Positions 8,468 through 15,120 of a stretch of DNA of 64,000 nt are shown here, one piece after another. A program made the translations under genes and the position numbers. The stretch comes from DT-110 sp964342305 (GTDB lineage Bacteria; Bacteroidota; Bacteroidia; Chitinophagales; Saprospiraceae), in assembly GCA_964342305.1 (NCBI GenBank), contig CAYFGK010000004.1:1-64000 (forward strand), written 5' to 3'. Position 1 is the stretch's first letter, and each line of letters starts with the position of its first letter. The notes below the pieces were generated by a model, which ran no database searches, had not been told where the DNA came from, and saw only the letters and a list, made by a program, of their open reading frames with translations.

Positions 8468-9394
8468 ATGAACCGTATCTTTCTCGTCTCGGCCCTCTTA
8501 TGCACGGTATTCCTGACCTCTTGCGTCAGTAAAAAAGAATACCTCGCATTGCAAGGCAACTACGACGATCTCCAAAATCAATTGCGCAGCTCGCAACAAG
8601 ACCTGGCCGACTGTAACGCGAATGTCGCCGGCCTCCAACAGCAAATTGCCAGTCGCGACGGCACCCTACAACAGAAGAATAGTGAGATCGACGCCCTGAA
8701 CAACAAGAATGAATTGTTGGAGCGTGAGTTGGAGTTTCAAAAGCAAAATAATACCAACTTACTTTCCCGCATGGAGGAACTTTCTATTCTCAGTAAACAG
8801 GAAGCCGAAAACGTACGCGAAACACTGCAATCTCTAAATAAGCAGAATGAATACATTCGCGATCTAAACCAATCGATCCAACAAAAGGATTCCATGAATC
8901 TCGCCCTGGTAATGAACCTGAAGCGGTCGCTGGATAATATTAATGACGATGATATTCAGATCGAAGTAAAGAAAGGCGTCGTGTACGTCTCGATTTCTGA
9001 CAAACTACTGTTCCGCTCGGGTAGTGCCGAGGTAAGCCAGGGAGCCTTGAACGTGTTAAGCAAAGTAGCCCGGGTCATTAATGACCACAGTGATATTGAG
9101 GTCATGGTGGAAGGCCATACCGATAATGTACCCATTAAAACCAATTGCCTGGAGGACAACTGGGATCTGAGTGTGAAGCGCGCTACTTCCATAGTACGCT
9201 TACTGCAATGGCGCTACAATGTCGACCCGGCACGACTGGTTGCCGCCGGTCGTTCGGAGTTCCTGCCTAAAACGACAAATGAAACGCAGACAGGCCGCTC
9301 GGAAAACCGCCGCACCGAGATCATTATCGTACCCCAACTCGACCAGTTTTTCAGCTTGCTGCAATCACCCGAAGCCAATATGGGTGGTAACTAA
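8468..9394 (+). CDS. OmpA-family peptidoglycan-binding lipoprotein
   Basis: 308 residues from ATG 8468, with lipoprotein signal MNRIFLVSALLCTVFLTSC. Residues of about 25-150 are rich in Gln, Asn, Leu and Glu in heptad-like spacing and should form a coiled coil (LQGNYDDLQNQLRSSQQDL). The C-terminal OmpA domain has LLFRSGSAEVSQGALNVL, the conserved GHTDNVPI and GRSENRRTEIIIVP, which in the family bind diaminopimelate of peptidoglycan. It probably tethers the outer membrane to the wall. A strong terminator follows. Confidence 0.9.
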   Translation: MNRIFLVSALLCTVFLTSCVSKKEYLALQGNYDDLQNQLRSSQQDLADCNANVAGLQQQIASRDGTLQQKNSEIDALNNKNELLERELEFQKQNNTNLLSRMEELSILSKQEAENVRETLQSLNKQNEYIRDLNQSIQQKDSMNLALVMNLKRSLDNINDDDIQIEVKKGVVYVSISDKLLFRSGSAEVSQGALNVLSKVARVINDHSDIEVMVEGHTDNVPIKTNCLEDNWDLSVKRATSIVRLLQWRYNVDPARLVAAGRSEFLPKTTNETQTGRSENRRTEIIIVPQLDQFFSLLQSPEANMGGN

Positions 9395-9415
9395 ATCAAG
9401 TGGATCAGCTTAGCT

Positions 9416-9465
9416 AACGGGTTCAGACATGAGCAGGAAAGAAATGTCTGAACCCGTTTCTTTTT
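9416..9465 (+). terminator. Intrinsic terminator after the OmpA gene
   Basis: A 15-bp perfect stem (9416-9430 with 9444-9458) is followed by a T-rich run to 9465. The run merges with the palindrome TTTTTGCCGAAAGGCAAAAA at 9461-9480, the best copy of the dispersed mini-hairpin. Together they separate the plus-strand OmpA gene from the convergent flavoenzyme gene. Confidence 0.88.
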
Positions 9466-9480
9466 GCCGAAAGGCAAAAA
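9461..9480 (+). repeat. Mini-hairpin, best copy (GAAA loop)
   Basis: Perfect 8-bp stem TTTTTGCC / GGCAAAAA closed by GAAA, a GNRA-type tetraloop. Flanking T and A tracts would let it terminate transcription in either direction, here between two convergent genes. Confidence 0.8.
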
Positions 9481-9482
9481 TG

Positions 9483-10622
9483 CTAACCAGCTACTGAAGC
9501 CTGCTGCTGAATATGATCGGCTATAGTTTGGGAGTCGGTAAAAATAGTACCGAGGATTCCGCCCAATTTGTAATTGTCGAACCCCACAAAGTACAGGCCT
9601 TCGTGTAAACCCTGCCCAACGGAGGACTTTGGCACTCCGTGCTTGTCGAGTAATTGATCGGTATTTTCCAGGAAGTCTTCCACTCTGGCCCTGTATCCGG
9701 TAGCCAGTAAAACGGCATCTACCCGGTAGCTACTACCATCGGTGCAGGCTACTCCCTCGGCCGTAAAATGATCGATATCCGGTATTATTTTTATAGCTCC
9801 TTCTTTGATCTTGGCCACGGTACCCAGGTCGATGACCGGTGTCTTCCCGGTCTCACGCAACTGCCTGGCCGGGGACATGGTGGCGGTTTCCAGGCCATAC
9901 CTTGACAGGTTACCGACGACTAACTTTCGGATTTGGGTACCCAGCCAGTCCCCCAGTCCAAAGGGCAATCTGGCCAATGTCTTAGCTGTAAGTTGAGTAG
10001 GGCGCCCATTGATATCGCGGGGCACGATATTCACCGGACTCCGGACTGAGAGGTACACTTCCACTTCGTGTTCGGCGAGATCTAATGCCACTTCCGCCCC
10101 GGTGTTTCCCATACCAATTATGAGTACGCGTTTGTCCAGGTAAGGCTGCGGGTTCTTGTAGACCCGGGTGTGCTCGATCGTACCACCGAATTCATCCTGG
10201 CCAGGCCACACCGGCCAGTATGGAACCCGGTTAACCCCCGTCGCGATAATGACCCGATCCGCCTGGAAGGTCATCCCTTTATCGGTGGTAACGATCCAGG
10301 ATGCCCCTGACCTTTCTACTGAGTTCACCGCCTGGTTGAAATGGGGCTTAATTTCGAAATGTCGGGCATATTGCTCGCAGTATTCCGCGAACAGTTGGCG
10401 TGGCACATACTGCGGATAATCATCGGGGAAAGGAAGGTGGGGGAGATGGGATAAATCCTTGACCGTGTGCAGGCACAAACGGTCGTAGTGATTGTGCCAC
10501 GACCAGGCGACTTTATCCGTTTGTTCTATCATCTCAAAGGATAGTCCGCGGTGGCGTAATTGCCCCGCAACAGCCAGCCCGGCCGGACCAGCACCAATAA
10601 TGAGGTTTTCGACAGTTGTCAT
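9483..10622 (-). CDS. Flavin-containing monooxygenase-like NAD(P)/FAD oxidoreductase
   Basis: 379 residues with two dinucleotide-binding motifs: GAGPAGLAVAG near the N-terminus for FAD and IGMGNTGAEVA in the middle for NAD(P)H. FGGTIEHTRVY matches the FMO signature FxGxxxHxxxY. ATGYR near the C-terminus is typical of the superfamily. It may oxygenate a small soft nucleophile; the substrate is unknown. Its ATG overlaps the stop of the upstream flavoprotein gene by four bases (ATGA), so the two are probably translationally coupled and act on related chemistry. Confidence 0.82.
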   Translation of the reverse strand: MTTVENLIIGAGPAGLAVAGQLRHRGLSFEMIEQTDKVAWSWHNHYDRLCLHTVKDLSHLPHLPFPDDYPQYVPRQLFAEYCEQYARHFEIKPHFNQAVNSVERSGASWIVTTDKGMTFQADRVIIATGVNRVPYWPVWPGQDEFGGTIEHTRVYKNPQPYLDKRVLIIGMGNTGAEVALDLAEHEVEVYLSVRSPVNIVPRDINGRPTQLTAKTLARLPFGLGDWLGTQIRKLVVGNLSRYGLETATMSPARQLRETGKTPVIDLGTVAKIKEGAIKIIPDIDHFTAEGVACTDGSSYRVDAVLLATGYRARVEDFLENTDQLLDKHGVPKSSVGQGLHEGLYFVGFDNYKLGGILGTIFTDSQTIADHIQQQASVAG

Positions 10623-12262
10623 GCATTGAGTTTTTTTCCGAGGATACTGGCGGCGGCAATGCGGGCACTGATAATGCAGCCGCCCAGGAAGGTTCCTTCC
10701 AGCGAGCGGTGTCCGTGCATACCTCCACCACCGAATCCGGCTGCCTCCCCGGCTGCATACAGTCCGGGAATAGGGTTTTGCTGACCATTTGTATCGGGTT
10801 GGGACAGCACTTGACTTTCGAGATTGGTCTGGATACCACCCAGGGATTTTCGGGACAGAATAAATTCCCGAATAGCAATCAGGGGCCGCGCTTTGGGATC
10901 GTCGATCTTTTGAAATTTACAGGTTCGACTGCGGTCGCCCCGGTAGCGCCGGGCGTGGGCGATGCGCCTTAGTTGTTCGTCGTTGAACAAGGCAGGACCC
11001 CGGTCAATGTGGGCGTCGTATTGGCTGATCGCATCACGGACCAGATCACCTTCCACTTGGTTTTCACCGGTAAGAGCATTCATTTTGTCCACCAATTCAT
11101 CTACCGACTGAGCGATCACCACATCTTCACATTTGTCGATGACCTTGTCGACAAGCTTAGTGTTTCCGGTAACCAGTGTCTGCCATACGAAGGGCAAAAA
11201 CTTTTTATTACGGAAATGATCGTTGTGTTCGGAGCCGGAGATGGCGAATTCTTTTTTAGCAATGGCGTAGTTGAGTACCTGCCACGAATACTTTACGGGT
11301 TCCTGGCAAATACGTTCGACCAGGTATCGGGTATCGTAGGCGGTAATGAGCGGCATGGGTCCCATTCGCTCACCGCGGTAATTCAGCCAGAGGGCGCTTT
11401 TACAGGGCACCAGGCTAAGGCCATGGTCCTTTTTTCGGGGCTGGTAATGCCGGATACCCGCCGCGTAATTCCATTGTTTGTCGAGGTTCACCACCTGGCC
11501 ATTAGCCTGTAGCGTGGCGTCGTGCAGGTCGCCTACCGCGAAAGGATGGGCCCCGTTGAGGATGGTCTCGGGCGGATCGCCCCACGGTTGGTACCAATTC
11601 GCTTTGACGCGCTCGATACTTCCGTTGATTCCTCCGGTGGCTACAATGGTTTGCTCTGCGGTAATAGTGAATTCTTTGCTTGATCCTTCGTAGGTTCCAT
11701 GCACTCCGGTTACCCGTTGGTTGGTGAGGATCAGGTCGTGAACCCGGGCCTGGAATATCAGGTGAAGTTTATCCGCAGAGGCGTGGTTACGAAGCTGATA
11801 GATGAGCTCTTGCATCAATCCCCAGCCTGTTCCCCATACAATATGAAAACGAGGTACGGAGTTTCCCGGTTTCAGCAACCCCCTTTCGGTCCAATTGACG
11901 ACCGGAAAAAAGGATAATCCCTTTTGCTTGAGCCAGTGGTAGCTGTGTGGTGTACAAAGGTGGACGTATTGGTCGGCCCATTTTCGGCCCCAAATCTCGT
12001 CGTCGGTAAACTCGGCATAAGCGTACCAATCGCGCAGGGCCAGATCGACGGAATCGCGGATGCCCGACCGCCTCTGCTCTTTAGTATTTACGAAAAACAT
12101 ACCTCCGAAGGCCCATTTCGCCAGCCCCCCGAAGTTATCTTCCGTATCGCGATCGACAATAGTGACGGATCGTCCGGCGTCGAGCAGATCCAGAGCGGCA
12201 GAGATCCCCGCAATACCTCCGCCCACAATGAGTATGTCGGTATGGTGTTCCGATGTTGTCAT
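10619..12262 (-). CDS. FAD-binding dehydrogenase (FAD_binding_2, fumarate reductase/KsdD-like)
   Basis: 547 residues. The N-terminal FAD motif is DILIVGGGIAGISAALDLL, followed by the acidic ribose-binding residue in VDRD. GLYAAGEAAGFGGGGMHG near the C-terminus is the second FAD contact of the fumarate-reductase/ketosteroid-dehydrogenase superfamily. EGTFLGGCIISARIAA closes the flavin site. No signal peptide is seen, so it is cytoplasmic. Related annotated proteins are called FAD-binding dehydrogenases without a firm substrate. It is the upstream partner of the FMO-like gene. Confidence 0.82.
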   Translation of the reverse strand: MTTSEHHTDILIVGGGIAGISAALDLLDAGRSVTIVDRDTEDNFGGLAKWAFGGMFFVNTKEQRRSGIRDSVDLALRDWYAYAEFTDDEIWGRKWADQYVHLCTPHSYHWLKQKGLSFFPVVNWTERGLLKPGNSVPRFHIVWGTGWGLMQELIYQLRNHASADKLHLIFQARVHDLILTNQRVTGVHGTYEGSSKEFTITAEQTIVATGGINGSIERVKANWYQPWGDPPETILNGAHPFAVGDLHDATLQANGQVVNLDKQWNYAAGIRHYQPRKKDHGLSLVPCKSALWLNYRGERMGPMPLITAYDTRYLVERICQEPVKYSWQVLNYAIAKKEFAISGSEHNDHFRNKKFLPFVWQTLVTGNTKLVDKVIDKCEDVVIAQSVDELVDKMNALTGENQVEGDLVRDAISQYDAHIDRGPALFNDEQLRRIAHARRYRGDRSRTCKFQKIDDPKARPLIAIREFILSRKSLGGIQTNLESQVLSQPDTNGQQNPIPGLYAAGEAAGFGGGGMHGHRSLEGTFLGGCIISARIAAASILGKKLNA

Positions 12263-12406
12263 AGGTGCCTGTTAATAACTTCCGCTGCCGTGACAAAGGG
12301 GGCATTGGAAGCGCGTTATGTCACCGAGCCATAAGGCTGGTTTCATCTAAAAATAGGCAAAATTCAGGGACAACCAGGTGTGGGCGGGCAGGTATGGGGG
12401 ATGCGC

Positions 12407-12595
12407 TTAATCTTCGCGCAGGAGTTCGTTGCTATACACCGCTTTTTGAATTTCGTTGCGGCGTTGCACGGAAGGTTTAGTGTAATGACGGCGCCGACGC
12501 AGCTCACGGTGCATACCGATGTTTCGGTGTTTGCGTTTGTAGCGTTTCAGTGCACGTTCGATGGATTCTCCATCCTTGACATTAATAATGATCAT
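12407..12595 (-). CDS. rpsU: 30S ribosomal protein S21
   Basis: 62 residues, very basic: MIIINVKDGESIERALKRY followed by KRKHRNIGMHRELRRRRHY. This is the S21 pattern and typical length. S21 binds the small subunit near the 3' end of 16S rRNA. It lies downstream of the RRM gene on the same strand, separated by a strong hairpin terminator, and has only about 20 bp between that terminator and its ATG. It may therefore depend partly on read-through or on a promoter inside the hairpin region. Confidence 0.93.
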   Translation of the reverse strand: MIIINVKDGESIERALKRYKRKHRNIGMHRELRRRRHYTKPSVQRRNEIQKAVYSNELLRED

Positions 12596-12612
12596 ATATG
12601 AATATAAAATAG

Positions 12613-12659
12613 TGAAAAAAAGAATCGGCCGACAGCAGATCCTGCCGGCCGATATTTTT
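12613..12659 (-). terminator. Bidirectional-looking terminator between the RRM gene and rpsU
   Basis: ATCGGCCG (12624-12631) pairs with CGGCCGAT (12646-12653), extended internally by CAG/CTG. On the minus strand a run of seven Ts follows (complement of 12614-12620), matching the end of the RRM transcript. On the plus strand only ATTTTTG follows. Confidence 0.8.
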
Positions 12660-12682
12660 GTGTCTAATTAGTTTCGAGTCGA

Positions 12683-13042
12683 TTACCAGCGATCGCGGCC
12701 ACCGCCGTAACCACCGCCACCGTAACCGCCACCGCCGCGATTACCGCCGCCGTATCCGCCTCCACGGTTTCCACCGCCGAAGCCACCGCCGCGATTCTCA
12801 GAACGTGGGCGTGCTTTTTTGACAACGATCGTACGACCATCGAGGTCGGACTCATTCAAGGCTTCGATAGCAGCGTAAGCCTCGTCATCATTGTCCATTT
12901 CAACAAAGCCGAACCCTTTAGAACGACCGGTTTCACGGTCCATAATAACTTTAGCGGAAGATACCATGCCGAATTCTTCGAATGCGGCTTGCAGGCCTTC
13001 GCTGGTCGTGTCGTAGTTCAGCCTAGCAACAAAAATGTTCAT
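12683..13042 (-). CDS. Glycine-rich RRM RNA-binding protein
   Basis: 119 residues from the ATG at 13042. One RNA-recognition motif occupies residues 1-80: RNP2 is IFVARL and RNP1 is KGFGFVEM, with the aromatic residues that stack on RNA. The C-terminal 35 or so residues are a low-complexity Gly/Arg/Tyr tail (GGGYGGGNRGGG type), encoded by imperfect short DNA repeats at 12699-12795. Such proteins resemble cyanobacterial and plant cold-induced Rbp/GRP proteins and are common in Bacteroidota, where the RNA targets are mostly unknown. The earlier in-frame start at 13159 is rejected because the RRM begins at 13042. Confidence 0.9.
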   Translation of the reverse strand: MNIFVARLNYDTTSEGLQAAFEEFGMVSSAKVIMDRETGRSKGFGFVEMDNDDEAYAAIEALNESDLDGRTIVVKKARPRSENRGGGFGGGNRGGGYGGGNRGGGGYGGGGYGGGRDRW

Positions 13043-13063
13043 AACAAAGAAATTAAAGTACAT

Positions 13064-13080
13064 GCCCACACGACGTGGGC
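13064..13080 (-). promoter_or_regulatory. Leader hairpin upstream of the RRM gene
   Basis: GCCCAC (13064-13069), loop ACGAC, GTGGGC (13075-13080): a 6-bp GC-rich stem 22 bp upstream of the RRM start. It would lie in the mRNA leader and could affect translation, as in temperature-responsive leaders; that role is inference. Confidence 0.4.
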
Positions 13081-13159
13081 TGGTTGAAAAAAAATTAGCA
13101 CACAACTCGCCCGGGCGAACCCAGTGCCTGTATGCACCTAGTACGAATGCGTACACCAA

Positions 13160-13619
13160 CCTTAAATGCTCGGAAATCAGTAGAGAGTAGAACTATTGAA
13201 CAGAGATCTAAGTGCGGACCATTCATCTATGGATAACCCAAAGGTACGTGTATTCTGCGATTGATGCAATATGGGAGAGTGAGACTTGAGTGAACGAAGA
13301 GGCTGGAGGGACTCAGGGCTTGCGTAGGTTTTGTGCTTTAGGCTTGCTCCCGCGAAGTGAGTCGGGTGTGGGGTAGAAGACGGTTTCCCATTCCCTTCGT
13401 TAAAACGATGGGCTGTTGGAACGAATTCCCAAATCCCCTGATCGCAAAGTGAGTGACTCGATACATCGGCGTCTCTAAAACCGTATTCGCAATTCGGGGA
13501 CCCATTCTCCCTCTCCCCAACTCCCCCTTTCTCCAAATCCCCTAATCTCGTCGATACGAGGCATATACTCCAAAACAGAAAAGCCTACCCCGAAAAACGA
13601 GATAGGGTTTTGAGAAAAT
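13160..13619. other. Gene-free stretch upstream of the RRM gene
   Basis: About 460 bp with no supportable gene. A 119-codon minus-strand frame here has no recognisable domain, signal or neighbour. The DNA is GC-mixed with patches of CCCC/CCCT, and no tRNA, RNase P or tmRNA signature was recognised. It may hold the RRM gene's leader and an unrecognised small RNA. Confidence 0.5.
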
Positions 13620-13636
13620 GAGGTTGGGAGCGGATT
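13620..13636 (-). repeat. 17-bp copy of the tRNA-Cys 3' end
   Basis: GAGGTTGGGAGCGGATT at 13620-13636 is identical to 13865-13881, which covers the last bases of tRNA-Cys (acceptor stem and part of the T arm) and one flanking base. It has the same orientation and lies downstream of the tRNA 3' end, the geometry left by an element integrated at a tRNA gene. Only about 230 bp separate the copies and no integrase is present. Confidence 0.7.
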
Positions 13637-13768
13637 GGCTCCCGGCACTGCTTATGCAGGCCGAACGACTGCGGTTTTTTGCAAAACTTCATTTCTAGAA
13701 CGTGTTTGCCGGAAGCCCTTCCGTAGAAGGGGGGATTCAAGCACACCTAAAGCCAATCCTGGCGGATT

Positions 13769-13829
13769 GCTTTTTTGCTTTTATTCCGGCGAAAAGCGAT
13801 GCTTTTCGCCGGAATAAAAGCAAAAAAGC
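13769..13829. repeat. 29-bp perfect inverted repeat
   Basis: Positions 13769-13797 are the exact reverse complement of 13801-13829, with loop GAT. The arms combine GCTTTTTTGCTTTT and ATTCCGGCGAAAAGC. It overlaps the T-run of the tRNA-Cys terminator and lies between the two copies of the tRNA 3' end. Transcribed in either direction it would form a very stable hairpin. Confidence 0.95.
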
Positions 13830-13854
13830 CTTCCTGCTATCGCAGAAAGGCTTT
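13818..13854 (-). terminator. Terminator of tRNA-Cys
   Basis: On the minus strand AAAGCCTTTCTGC pairs with GCAGGAAGGCTTT (one mismatch) around a GATA loop, followed by six Ts. It begins 12 nt after the tRNA 3' end. Confidence 0.85.
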
Positions 13855-13865
13855 GCATGTGCTTG

Positions 13866-13936
13866 AGGTTGGGAGCGGATTCGAACCGCCGTACGAGGTT
13901 TTGCAGACCTCTGCCTAACCGCTCGGCCACCCAACC
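13866..13936 (-). tRNA. tRNA-Cys (GCA)
   Basis: 71 nt. The acceptor stem is GGTTGGG (from 13936) paired with CCCAACC, with discriminator U, normal for tRNA-Cys. The anticodon arm reads GAGGTCTGCAAAACCTC with anticodon GCA. The T arm has GGTTCGAATCC. CCA is not encoded. Confidence 0.96.
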
Positions 13937-13994
13937 AATTGGAACGGACGGCAAATATAGAACTTTTTTTGATGAGGTGCCATCCCGTTGGCGA

Positions 13995-14771
13995 TTAATT
14001 CGGAGAAATCCGCTGATCGGGATCAGCCTCTGCCTCTATTCCGTATAGAGAACGGAACTTTGTCTCTAATTGTTCCATCGAATACCGGTCTTCCAAAGCG
14101 TATTCTAATTCCAGGGCATCACTAATTGTTTTGCGGTAATAAACCAGTCCGAGCTCTTTGGCGTAAATCTCCTCGCCGTCGTATTCCTGTTCAAAAACAC
14201 CATTGGCATCGTATTCCAAAAGTTCCCGAATAGAAAAACGAACCGCCGGGTAGCGCTCTCCTTTAAATGTATAGGTGGTATCCCCTACATACCGGCGATT
14301 GCGGATCAGACGGATCGTAGCGTCGGGATCCTGTGGGGGGGTCCAATGTATATGGTATACAAATACGCCCCCGTTATCGCGTACCCGGAATGGAAAAACA
14401 TCGTCGGCCACCACCTGAACCGGGATCTGAAGCTGCACATCATCGCGGGTCGAATCGGGTTCGTAGAGGTACAGATCCTTAAGGATCATTCCCTGGCCGG
14501 TCATTTTCTGGGTCATCTGCTGCCGCGGTAGCAAGTCGCGTTCGTAAAAGGTGGCGCTCAAAAAGACCGAATCCCCCGGCAACAGGCTTCGATAATACCA
14601 GTATTCAGGAGGAAGACTATCATTGCGTACAGGACGGTACTCGTACACCAGGCCATCGGTCAGCGACCGCAGCGGAAAATAATAGTTGCGGATATCGCGG
14701 CCCTCCGGCGAAAACTGACAAGCCGTGCATCCCAGGGTGAGGCTACAGAGTATCCAAACGGGTAAACGCAT
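13995..14771 (-). CDS. Lipoprotein of unknown function
   Basis: 258 residues with an N-terminal signal MRLPVWILCSLTLGCTACQ; either LTLGC or GCTAC could serve as lipobox. The rest is soluble, acidic and beta-rich by appearance, with many Tyr and Arg, such as KGERYPAVRFSIRELLEYD and GEEIYAKELGLVYYRK. Envelope-stability or general lipoprotein families of Bacteroidota look like this, but I do not recognise a domain. It stands alone, opposite secA and downstream of no co-directional gene. Confidence 0.75.
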   Translation of the reverse strand: MRLPVWILCSLTLGCTACQFSPEGRDIRNYYFPLRSLTDGLVYEYRPVRNDSLPPEYWYYRSLLPGDSVFLSATFYERDLLPRQQMTQKMTGQGMILKDLYLYEPDSTRDDVQLQIPVQVVADDVFPFRVRDNGGVFVYHIHWTPPQDPDATIRLIRNRRYVGDTTYTFKGERYPAVRFSIRELLEYDANGVFEQEYDGEEIYAKELGLVYYRKTISDALELEYALEDRYSMEQLETKFRSLYGIEAEADPDQRISPN

Positions 14772-14789
14772 AGAAATTTTATTTATTCA

Positions 14790-14805
14790 TTTTGCTTTCG
14801 CAAAA
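14790..14805 (+). repeat. Mini-hairpin of the dispersed family
   Basis: TTTTGC, loop TTTC, GCAAAA: a 6-bp perfect stem, the reverse-strand form of the GAAA-loop hairpin. It lies just upstream of the minus-strand lipoprotein gene in the 349-bp divergent spacer before secA. Confidence 0.75.
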
Positions 14806-15076
14806 AAGGAAACAACAAACACCTGACATTTTGACCAAAAAAATAACGGCTAGCCTTTTCTTACGCCAAATAATCAACAATTATGCCACTATGTCAGGCA
14901 ATACCCTCGATTTGCTGGTTGGTACGATATTAGCCAATTTGTGTACGGTAAGCCGGCACTAACGCATTTTTTCGGTTGACATTTCCGGGTCTGCTTTTCT
15001 GCCTTTGTCAAGGAAAACGACTTTTTTATCGGATAAATCGTCCTTCGCTAAACGAAAGACAGGCAGCAAATTGTTG

Positions 15077-15084
15077 TATCTTTG
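15077..15084 (+). promoter_or_regulatory. -7 element upstream of secA
   Basis: TATCTTTG matches the Bacteroidota -7 consensus TAnnTTTG. It ends 36 bp before the secA ATG, giving a leader of roughly 30 nt. No convincing -33 TTTG lies 19-21 bp upstream, so only half the promoter is supported. Confidence 0.55.
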
Positions 15085-15120
15085 CGGCCCATTACTGCAC
15101 AAAGAAATCACACACATCAT

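Noticed and set aside
12263..12406. Possible small RNA between rpsU and the flavoenzyme gene
   Set aside because: No clear stem, promoter or terminator could be read in the spacer.
13177..13536. Minus-strand open frame of 119 codons
   Set aside because: No domain, signal or conserved composition; it lies in a region of mixed low-complexity sequence between the RRM gene and tRNA-Cys.
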